Source of the DNA: Clostridia bacterium
Lineage (GTDB): Bacteria > Bacillota > Clostridia > Christensenellales > Borkfalkiaceae
Assembly: GCA_017628935.1 (NCBI GenBank)
Contig: JAGBYC010000133.1
Location: forward strand, 1-6,377
Direction of reading: 5' to 3'
DNA: 6,377 bases
Position numbers and translations under genes: made by a program. The notes under the pieces were generated by a model. That model ran no database searches, had not been told where the DNA came from, and saw nothing but the letters and a program-made list of their open reading frames with translations. Shown here one piece after another: positions 1-5,276 of the stretch; the first letter of the stretch is position 1, and each line of letters begins with the position of its first letter.

Positions 1-1763
1 AGCGTACCCGTTAAAACTACCTTTTGACCTTTAAAAGCGCCGTTTTCATTAATTTCTTCTTGTACTTCAATAGGGTTAACGCCTAACGAAAGTAAAGCGT
101 CAATTTCAGCCAAATTTTCTTCGCTATTAAAATAATCTTCAACGTTTTTAGCAGTAACTTCGCCAAAATCTTTAACTAAAATAAGTTCGTTATAAGTTGC
201 GTTTTTAATTGCGCTTAGCGTAGAGAATTTTTTAACTAAGTCTTTAGCCGTTTTTTTACCAACGCCGTCAATACCTAACGCGAAAATAAAGTTTTCCAAA
301 TTGCAAGTTTTCGACTTATGAATAGCCGAAATAATATTATCAGCCTTTTTATCTTTAAAACCTTCAAGCGTCATAAGGTCGTTTTTAGTAAGGCTATATA
401 ACTCAGAAGGTTTTTTAACGTTAAACTCGTCGTAAAGTTGTGACGCCGTCATTTCAGAAAACCCTTCAATATTCATACAATCTTTACTTGCAAAGTTAGT
501 TAAATTAGCAACTATTCTTGGTTTGCAGTTTTCGTTTACGCAAAACAAGTTTGCACCGTCTTCAACAAGCACGCTATTGCAGTAAGGACAAATTTCAGGT
601 TTAACAACGTCAACTGAATTGTCGTAATATTCGGTAGCGCCTAAAATTTCAGGTATAACTTCGTTACTTCTTCTAATTAAAATTCTACTGTTAATTTTAA
701 CCCTTTTTCTAAGTATATCGCCGTAGTTATTAAGCGTTGCCTTTTTAACGGTAGCGCCACCTAAATCAACCGGTTCAACAATGCCAAGCGGAGTAAGTTT
801 ACCAGTTCTACCAACTTGCCAAATTACGTCGTTTAATATTGTTGTAACTTCTTCAGCTTCAAACTTGTAAGCCATTGCAAAGCGTGGGAATTTTTCAGTA
901 AAACCAAGTTCTTCACGCGTAGCAAAATCGTTAATTTTTATTACTACACCGTCAGTTAAAAAATCTATATTTTTTCGCTTTTCTTCTATGATTTTGATAT
1001 TTTTTTCAATTTCATCAAAGGTGGTGCAAAGCGCTAAAAAGTCGTATACTTTAAAGCCGTTATCTTTTAAAAATTTAAAACAATCAAGTTGTGAATTTAA
1101 ACTGTTATCGCTAATATAATTTACGTTGTAAAATAAAATTTCAGGCTTACGTTTTTCTGTTTCTTTAGGGTCTAAATTTCGTATAGCACCGGCAACTGCA
1201 TTACGCGCATTTTTTAAAATTTCGGTTGCAGTTTCGTTGTATTTTTTAAGCACTGATAGCCTAATTACAGCCTCGCCTTGAACTTCAACAACGCCTTTAA
1301 AATTTATTTCTAACGGGAAGGTTTTAATAGTTAAAACTTGCGCCGTTACGTCTTCACCTTCTACACCGTTACCACGCGTAGTTGCACGCACGAATTTACC
1401 GTTTTCATACGTTAAACAAATTGTTAAACCGTCGTATTTATACTCAACTGTAAACTCTGGCGCTTTGTTAGACGCCTTTACTGCTTTATTGTAAAATGAT
1501 AAAAGTTCTTCACTTGTTAAGCACTTATCTAAACTGTAAAGTTTGTTAATATGGCGATGCTTTTTAAAAGCACTTATAGGTTCGCCACCAACTCTACGCG
1601 TTGGCGAATTAAACATAACTTCACCGGTAGATTTTTCAAGCTTTACAAGTTCATCGTATAACGCGTCGTATTCTTTATCAGACACGGTAGGATTATCTAA
1701 AACGTAATATTCGTGTGCGTATTTATTTAATTTTTCAATAAGTGAAAGCATTTTTTCTTTCAT
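1..1763 (-). CDS. ligA: NAD+-dependent DNA ligase LigA (C-terminus cut by window edge)
   Basis: Seals nicks in duplex DNA in replication and repair, using NAD+ to adenylate its active-site lysine. The frame is open from an ATG at 1763 to position 1 (587 complete codons). In order I see the N-terminal Ia region (residues 1-65, with HEYYVLDNPTVSDKEYD), the adenylation motif KYDG with nucleophile Lys109, TRGNG at 130-133, EVQGE at 160-164, DGVVIK at 271-276, AYKF at 298-301, an OB fold from about 315 (VGRTGKLTPLG), a Cys4 zinc finger (Cys392, Cys395, Cys408, Cys413), helix-hairpin-helix repeats at about 420-560, and the first strand of a BRCT domain (GQKVVLTGT). The family is usually about 650-670 residues, so some 70-80 are missing. 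SD AAGGTG lies 4 bases upstream, and no in-frame start lies between the preceding stop and this ATG. The gene follows pcrA by 64 bases, probably in one operon, as in Bacillus. SNEVIP and EYKYDGLTI resemble clostridial LigA. Confidence 0.97.
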   Translation of the reverse strand, partial: MKEKMLSLIEKLNKYAHEYYVLDNPTVSDKEYDALYDELVKLEKSTGEVMFNSPTRRVGGEPISAFKKHRHINKLYSLDKCLTSEELLSFYNKAVKASNKAPEFTVEYKYDGLTICLTYENGKFVRATTRGNGVEGEDVTAQVLTIKTFPLEINFKGVVEVQGEAVIRLSVLKKYNETATEILKNARNAVAGAIRNLDPKETEKRKPEILFYNVNYISDNSLNSQLDCFKFLKDNGFKVYDFLALCTTFDEIEKNIKIIEEKRKNIDFLTDGVVIKINDFATREELGFTEKFPRFAMAYKFEAEEVTTILNDVIWQVGRTGKLTPLGIVEPVDLGGATVKKATLNNYGDILRKRVKINSRILIRRSNEVIPEILGATEYYDNSVDVVKPEICPYCNSVLVEDGANLFCVNENCKPRIVANLTNFASKDCMNIEGFSEMTASQLYDEFNVKKPSELYSLTKNDLMTLEGFKDKKADNIISAIHKSKTCNLENFIFALGIDGVGKKTAKDLVKKFSTLSAIKNATYNELILVKDFGEVTAKNVEDYFNSEENLAEIDALLSLGVNPIEVQEEINENGAFKGQKVVLTGT

Positions 1764-1781
1764 ATTACACCTTATAAAAAT

Positions 1782-1796
1782 TCGTAAATTTTACGA
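1782..1796. repeat. AT-rich inverted repeat between pcrA and ligA
   Basis: The arms TCGTAAA and TTTACGA are perfectly complementary around a single central T. Beyond one mismatch on each side, pairing resumes for three more A-T pairs. On the minus strand the repeat is followed by a T-rich stretch (ATTTTTAT), so it could act as a weak, leaky terminator between pcrA and ligA. It could equally be an operator-like site. It has little G+C and a minimal loop, so a strong terminator role is unlikely. I infer that the two genes are still cotranscribed. The half-site ATTTTACG recurs in the palindrome upstream of rpsU. Confidence 0.45.
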
Positions 1797-1827
1797 TTTT
1801 ATCTACAATTTTAAATACAGTTTATCT

Positions 1828-4110
1828 TTAAATAATTTCCATAGGCGCTAAAGCCGACACAAAAGTTTTAACACCTGCTTCGTTAAATTTAACAACTACT
1901 TTTTGACCTTGCTTATCGCTTGTAACGGCAATAACCGTACCTACGCCAAACTTAGCGTGCTTAACTTTTTGCCCAGACGCGTAAAAAACTTTACCTATGT
2001 TAGTAGACGTTTGACCTTGCCTTGACGACGCTAAATTACGCTTATACGCGTTAGCAAAATTCGACGCGCCCGTTGAACGCGACGGCGTATCTTCATCAGG
2101 ATAATACCCGTATTCGTCACGCGCTTTATAGTTACTGCGTTCCATTCTACTTTCGTATGAGCCACCAAAGTTAGAAAACGGCTTTTTATAAAAGTCAGTA
2201 TTAGGTATATAAAGCGAATTTTTCATTTCGCCAATAAATCTACTTTCGCTTGTAATTGCCCTGCTACCGTACAAATAACGGCTTTTAGCACGCGTTATAT
2301 ACAAGTTTTCTCTTGCACGCGTTACGGCAACGTAAACAAGCCTTCTTTCTTCTTCAAGTTCGTCAGCATCATTCACTGCGCGTGAAACGGGAATTATCGT
2401 TTCGTCAAGCCCTACGAAGAAAACGGTGTTAAATTCTAACCCTTTAACTGAGTGCACCGTTGCTACCGATACGTAATTAGATTCGTCCATTTCGTCGGTA
2501 TCACTACTTAAAGTAATTGAACTTAAAAAGTCTGCAACCGTGGCGTTAGGATTATCTTTTTCAAAACTAACGGTAGCGTTAATAAATTCACTTACGTTTA
2601 ACTTTTTATCTTCACTCTCTTCAGTTCCGTCGTTAAACTGCGATAAAAACTCTGTTTTTTCAACAATAAGTTTAACGGTATCGCTAAGTTTAAGCGATTC
2701 GCTTTCAATTAAAATTTGGCTAATTAAGTTTTTAAACGCCCCTATTTTAGCCTTTGCGCCCGAATTAAGTGGTAAATTTTCATAATCGAAAATTTTATCA
2801 AAAACAGATAGCCCTTCAGCGTTTGCCTTGTTTAAAATAGTTTCAATAGTTTTATCGCCTATACCACGCTTTGGCACGTTAATAACGCGTAAAACACCTT
2901 CGTTGTCAAGTGGGTTAGTAATAATTTTAAGGTAAGCAGTTAAATCTTTAATTTCTTTACGGTCAAAGAATTTAAAACCACCAAAAACCTTATAAGGAAT
3001 ATTATATTTTAAAAATTCTTGTTCAAAAGAACGCGACAACGCGTTAAGACGCATTAAAACAGCGTAATCTCTTGCTTTTTTACCTTTAGAAATACCCTCT
3101 TTAATTTTCATAGCAACGAATTGAGCCTCTGCCTCTTCGTCGTACGCTACGTGTAAGCGTGGCATTTCGCCTTGTTCGTTATCAGTCCATAATTTCTTTT
3201 GTTTACGCTTAGAGTTATGGCGTATAACATCGTTTGCTACGTTTAAAATGTTTTTAGTTGAACGGTAGTTTTGTTCAAGTTTATATACTTTTGCACCTTT
3301 AAAATCGTATTCAAAATCTAAAATATTAGAAATTTTAGCACCACGCCAGCCGTAAATACTTTGGTCGTCGTCACCAACGGCGAAAATATTACCGTAACAC
3401 GACGCTAAAGCCCTAATAATTTTGTATTGAATAGTGTTGGTGTCTTGAAACTCGTCAACGTGAACGTACTGGAATTTTTCAGCGTAATAATTTAAAACGT
3501 CACTATTATCTTCAAACAAGCGTAAAGTTTTAGTTAAAAGGTCGTCAAAATCAAGTGAGTTACTGCGTTTAAGTTCTTCTTGATACTTACTAAAAACTTC
3601 AGTAATTTCACCTATATAGCGCATTTTAGCGTTTTCTTCTTTATATTCGCGTGGAGATAAGTCTTTATTCTTAGCGTCACTAATAGCGTTTACGCACGCT
3701 TTAAGTAAAGTATCTGATTCGTAACCTAAATCTTTAATAATACGCTTAATAACGCGAGTTTTATCGTCTTCGTTATATATTGAAAAGTTTTTATCAAACC
3801 CAATTGCACCTATGTTTGCGCGCAAAATTCTAACGCACATAGCGTGAATTGTTGATACCCACATATATTCTACGCCCTTAACCATAGTAGACAAACGCTC
3901 TTTCATTTCATTAGCGGCCTTGTTAGTGAATGTAATTGCTAAAATATTACTAGGACTAATACCAAGGTCGTTAACTAAATAGGCTATTCTACTAGTTAAA
4001 ACGCGCGTTTTACCACTACCAGCGCCGGCTATAACTAATACTGCGCCTTCGGTATCTTTAACTGGTAAAATTTGAGAATTATTTAATTTATCAATATAGT
4101 TACTAAGCAT
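1828..4110 (-). CDS. pcrA: ATP-dependent DNA helicase PcrA (UvrD/Rep family, SF1A)
   Basis: A 3'-5' DNA helicase for repair, plasmid replication and clearing of transcription or recombination intermediates. At 760 residues it is slightly longer than typical PcrA (about 720-740). All SF1A motifs are visible: Q motif (LNNSQ, 9-13), Walker A GAGSGKT (29-35), Ia FTNKAANEMKER (61-72), II DEFQDT (219-224), III GDDDQSIYGWRGA (246-258), IV YRST (282-285), V TVHSVKGLEF (551-560) and VI YVAVTRARENLYI (593-605). The linker at about 635-705 is polar and of low complexity. After it, residues 707-760 form the PcrA-type Tudor-like domain (KVKHAKFGVGTVI), which in Bacillus contacts RNA polymerase. This domain and the adjacent ligA favour PcrA over Rep. 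The start at 4110 fits the Q-motif spacing. A second ATG four bases upstream is out of frame. No good SD precedes the start. The gene is probably first in a pcrA-ligA operon with its own promoter. Confidence 0.97.
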   Translation of the reverse strand: MLSNYIDKLNNSQILPVKDTEGAVLVIAGAGSGKTRVLTSRIAYLVNDLGISPSNILAITFTNKAANEMKERLSTMVKGVEYMWVSTIHAMCVRILRANIGAIGFDKNFSIYNEDDKTRVIKRIIKDLGYESDTLLKACVNAISDAKNKDLSPREYKEENAKMRYIGEITEVFSKYQEELKRSNSLDFDDLLTKTLRLFEDNSDVLNYYAEKFQYVHVDEFQDTNTIQYKIIRALASCYGNIFAVGDDDQSIYGWRGAKISNILDFEYDFKGAKVYKLEQNYRSTKNILNVANDVIRHNSKRKQKKLWTDNEQGEMPRLHVAYDEEAEAQFVAMKIKEGISKGKKARDYAVLMRLNALSRSFEQEFLKYNIPYKVFGGFKFFDRKEIKDLTAYLKIITNPLDNEGVLRVINVPKRGIGDKTIETILNKANAEGLSVFDKIFDYENLPLNSGAKAKIGAFKNLISQILIESESLKLSDTVKLIVEKTEFLSQFNDGTEESEDKKLNVSEFINATVSFEKDNPNATVADFLSSITLSSDTDEMDESNYVSVATVHSVKGLEFNTVFFVGLDETIIPVSRAVNDADELEEERRLVYVAVTRARENLYITRAKSRYLYGSRAITSESRFIGEMKNSLYIPNTDFYKKPFSNFGGSYESRMERSNYKARDEYGYYPDEDTPSRSTGASNFANAYKRNLASSRQGQTSTNIGKVFYASGQKVKHAKFGVGTVIAVTSDKQGQKVVVKFNEAGVKTFVSALAPMEII

Positions 4111-4116
4111 ACATAT

Positions 4117-4158
4117 ATTTTACCACAAAACTATACTTTCTTCAAGTCAATATTTAAA
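4117..4158 (-). promoter_or_regulatory. Candidate promoter(s) of pcrA-ligA
   Basis: Two overlapping sigma-A-like arrangements fit on the minus strand. (a) TTTAAA (4153-4158), a 17-base spacer and TATAGT (4130-4135) would start transcription near 4123, leaving a leader of about 13 bases. (b) TTGAAG (4140-4145), a 17-base spacer and TAAAAT (4117-4122) would put the transcription start on the pcrA ATG itself, a leaderless mRNA. Both lie just past the terminator of the upstream gene, where a promoter is expected. The boxes are imperfect, so I am unsure which is used. Confidence 0.5.
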
Positions 4159-4173
4159 CAATTTTAACTAAAT

Positions 4174-4202
4174 AAAAAAACTTTGCAATAAATTGCAAAG
4201 TT
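4174..4202 (-). terminator. Intrinsic terminator after the 131-aa unknown gene
   Basis: On the minus strand, AACTTTGCAA and TTGCAAAGTT pair as a perfect 10-base stem around the loop TTTA, followed by a run of T. The hairpin begins one base after the TAA of the upstream gene. The outermost A-T pairs merge with the T run. The plus-strand side has no T run of similar quality, so the signal reads leftward and insulates pcrA. Confidence 0.88.
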
Positions 4203-4203
4203 C

Positions 4204-4599
4204 TTATTCAAACTGTTTTTCTTTATAATATCTTTCTTTTGCTTTTAAATATTTTTGCGACAAGTCTAACGTATAACGCTGTTTTTGTTCGTAATTAAGC
4301 GATGAAAAATACTCTTTGTCAGTAAGACGACCTATTGCGTCACTCACGTCGCCGTACGTATCTAAAAGCGACTTTACTTTAAGGTAAAATTCTTCGCTAT
4401 TTTTATCTGCTAAACCTTTCACGCTTGACGCTATTTTTGACTGAAAATAATCGTAAACCCTTGATTTTTCTCTATCGCTAACGTTTTGCGTAGAAGATAA
4501 CTTTTCGTTTAAATTTTGCTTATAATCTTGCCAAAAATTACTTTTTAAACGTTTTTTAGCATCTTTTGCGTATGATTTTAAACTTTTTTGACCGTTCAT
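4204..4599 (-). CDS. Hypothetical protein, 131 aa, Lys/Tyr-rich, soluble
   Basis: I do not recognise this protein. I chose the ATG at 4599 because AAGGG lies 5 bases upstream and the frame before it runs back through a terminator hairpin and antisense to nothing, overlapping rpsU out of frame. The product has no cysteine, histidine, signal peptide or membrane segment. It has one tryptophan and is very rich in Lys, Ser, Tyr, Asp and Glu. The pattern suggests a helical protein with a basic N-terminal helix (KSYAKDAKKRLKSNFW, residues 5-20) and a charged, tyrosine-rich C-terminal helix (KYLKAKERYYKEKQ). Many Firmicutes have yqeY (GatB/YqeY domain, about 147 aa) after rpsU, but I see no sequence resemblance. 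It lies between two terminators with no visible promoter of its own, so I infer low expression by read-through from rpsU. Base composition matches its neighbours. Coding status is fairly secure; function is unknown. Confidence 0.8.
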   Translation of the reverse strand: MNGQKSLKSYAKDAKKRLKSNFWQDYKQNLNEKLSSTQNVSDREKSRVYDYFQSKIASSVKGLADKNSEEFYLKVKSLLDTYGDVSDAIGRLTDKEYFSSLNYEQKQRYTLDLSQKYLKAKERYYKEKQFE

Positions 4600-4613
4600 A
4601 ATAACCCTTAAAT

Positions 4614-4653
4614 AAAAAAATACACTCCCATTTATCATTTTAACGGGAGTGTA
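4614..4653 (-). terminator. Strong intrinsic terminator of rpsU
   Basis: On the minus strand, TACACTCCC and GGGAGTGTA form a perfect 9-base stem, extendable by three weaker pairs (one G-T) into the loop. A run of seven T (4620-4614) follows immediately. It lies 7 bases past the rpsU stop. The SD of the next gene starts 4 bases after the T run and lies outside the hairpin, so the structure acts on transcription and does not hide the ribosome binding site. Confidence 0.93.
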
Positions 4654-4660
4654 AATTTTA

Positions 4661-4840
4661 TTAACCTTTAATACTTCTTTTTCTTGCTGCTTCAGCCTTT
4701 TTCTTTCTTCTAACTGAAGGTCTTTCGTAAAATTCTTTACGACGAAGGTCGCCAATAATACCATCGCGACTGCATTTACGTTTAAAACGACGAAGTGCGC
4801 TGTCAAGCGATTCATTTTCACCAACTTTAATAGTAGACAT
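4661..4840 (-). CDS. rpsU: Small ribosomal subunit protein bS21
   Basis: Component of the 30S subunit that binds 16S rRNA near the platform and anti-SD region and is needed for efficient initiation on many mRNAs. The product is 59 residues and collinear with the family: [19 protein letters not shown] near the N-terminus, then [20 protein letters not shown] and a basic tail (ARKRSIKG). It matches the short Firmicutes form and lacks the roughly 12-residue C-terminal extension of the proteobacterial protein. The ATG at 4840 is preferred because GGAGGG sits 7 bases before it. An upstream in-frame TTG at 4855 overlaps that SD and would add five residues (MEGCY) unlike any bS21. It lies downstream of a HIT gene and mtaB, as in Bacillus and Clostridium. 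It has its own consensus promoter and a strong terminator, so it forms mainly a one-gene transcript. Confidence 0.97.
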   Translation of the reverse strand: MSTIKVGENESLDSALRRFKRKCSRDGIIGDLRRKEFYERPSVRRKKKAEAARKRSIKG

Positions 4841-4847
4841 ATAACAA

Positions 4848-4853
4848 CCCTCC
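4848..4853 (-). promoter_or_regulatory. Ribosome binding site of rpsU (decides the start)
   Basis: GGAGGG on the minus strand with a 7-base spacer to the ATG at 4840 is the best SD match in the window. It fixes the bS21 start and rules out the upstream TTG at 4855, which overlaps it. Confidence 0.93.
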
Positions 4854-4881
4854 AATGCCCTACGGCTCTTAGTACCGTTAC

Positions 4882-4910
4882 ATTATATAATTACCTAAAT
4901 TAATTGTCAA
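4882..4910 (-). promoter_or_regulatory. Consensus sigma-A/sigma-70 promoter of rpsU
   Basis: On the minus strand a perfect -35 TTGACA (4905-4910) and a perfect -10 TATAAT (4882-4887) are separated by exactly 17 bases. Transcription should begin at about 4874-4876, giving a leader of about 35 bases. A full match to both hexamers and the spacer suits the high expression expected of a ribosomal protein gene. Confidence 0.93.
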
Positions 4911-4913
4911 GCA

Positions 4914-4930
4914 ATTTTACGCCGTAAAAT
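4914..4930. repeat. 17-base palindrome abutting the rpsU -35 box
   Basis: ATTTTACG and CGTAAAAT are perfect 8-base inverted arms around a single central C. The palindrome lies between the HIT stop codon and the rpsU promoter, ending 3 bases before the -35 hexamer, where an UP element or operator would sit. No T run follows on the minus strand (TGCTTGACA), so it is a poor terminator for the mtaB-HIT unit. It could be a protein-binding site, an AT-rich UP element that is palindromic by chance, or a weak transcript-end hairpin. Confidence 0.5.
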
Positions 4931-4935
4931 AAATT

Positions 4936-5274
4936 TTAAGCAGGATTCCAGTCCATTTTTTGACCAGATAAAATATGTATGTGAAGATGTGGCACAGTTT
5001 GACCTGCATCGTCGCCTTGATTAATTACTAAACGATACCCCTTTTCAAGTTCAAGCAAACTTTCAAGTGTAGGAATAGTTTTAAGCATACGACCAACTAA
5101 ATTTGCGTCAGCGTCAGTCATTTCAGCAAGGTATTTAAAATGCACCTTAGGAATTAATAAAAAATGGTTTTTTGCTTGTGGAGCGATATCACGAATAATA
5201 ATCATATCGTCGTTTTCAAAAACTTTATTTACGCTAAACTCACCACTAATAAATTTACAAAATAAACAATCCAT
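4936..5274 (-). CDS. HIT-family nucleotide-binding protein (HinT-like hydrolase)
   Basis: Histidine-triad proteins of the Hint branch hydrolyse purine nucleoside phosphoramidates and aminoacyl-adenylates. The physiological substrate in Firmicutes is not settled. At 112 residues this has the usual length. The signature HLHIH (96-100) with preceding P95 is intact and His98 is the expected nucleophile. DIAPQAKNHFLLIPKVH (29-45) is the standard substrate-side strand, and NQGDDAGQTVPH precedes the triad. Cys3 and Cys6 (CLFC), with His45 and His96, match the zinc-binding set of many bacterial HIT proteins. It starts two bases after the mtaB stop, with AAAGGAG placed 5 bases upstream of the ATG, so it is probably cotranscribed and translationally coupled. 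The order mtaB-HIT-rpsU is common in Clostridia. I am confident of the family but not of the substrate. Confidence 0.95.
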   Translation of the reverse strand: MDCLFCKFISGEFSVNKVFENDDMIIIRDIAPQAKNHFLLIPKVHFKYLAEMTDADANLVGRMLKTIPTLESLLELEKGYRLVINQGDDAGQTVPHLHIHILSGQKMDWNPA

Positions 5275-5276
5275 AA

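Noticed and set aside
2540..2785. Plus-strand open frame of 81 codons
   Set aside because: It lies wholly antisense to the pcrA domain 2 coding region. Its product is a low-complexity Ser/Leu string with no family resemblance, and no SD was seen.
4111..4203. LexA/SOS box in front of pcrA
   Set aside because: No match to the Gram-positive CGAAC-N4-GTTCG pattern. The only strong inverted repeat is the upstream terminator.
4204..4824. Extended 206-codon version of the unknown gene
   Set aside because: The first 75 codons overlap rpsU out of frame and run through the rpsU terminator hairpin. The ATG at 4599 has its own SD.
4841..4855. TTG start at 4855 for bS21
   Set aside because: The TTG overlaps the GGAGGG ribosome binding site, and the added residues do not match bS21.
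4841..4881. Structured bS21 autoregulatory leader
   Set aside because: Only 3-4 base stems (ACGG/CCGT, GCC/GGC) can be drawn, and the predicted transcription start falls inside one of them. No credible structure.
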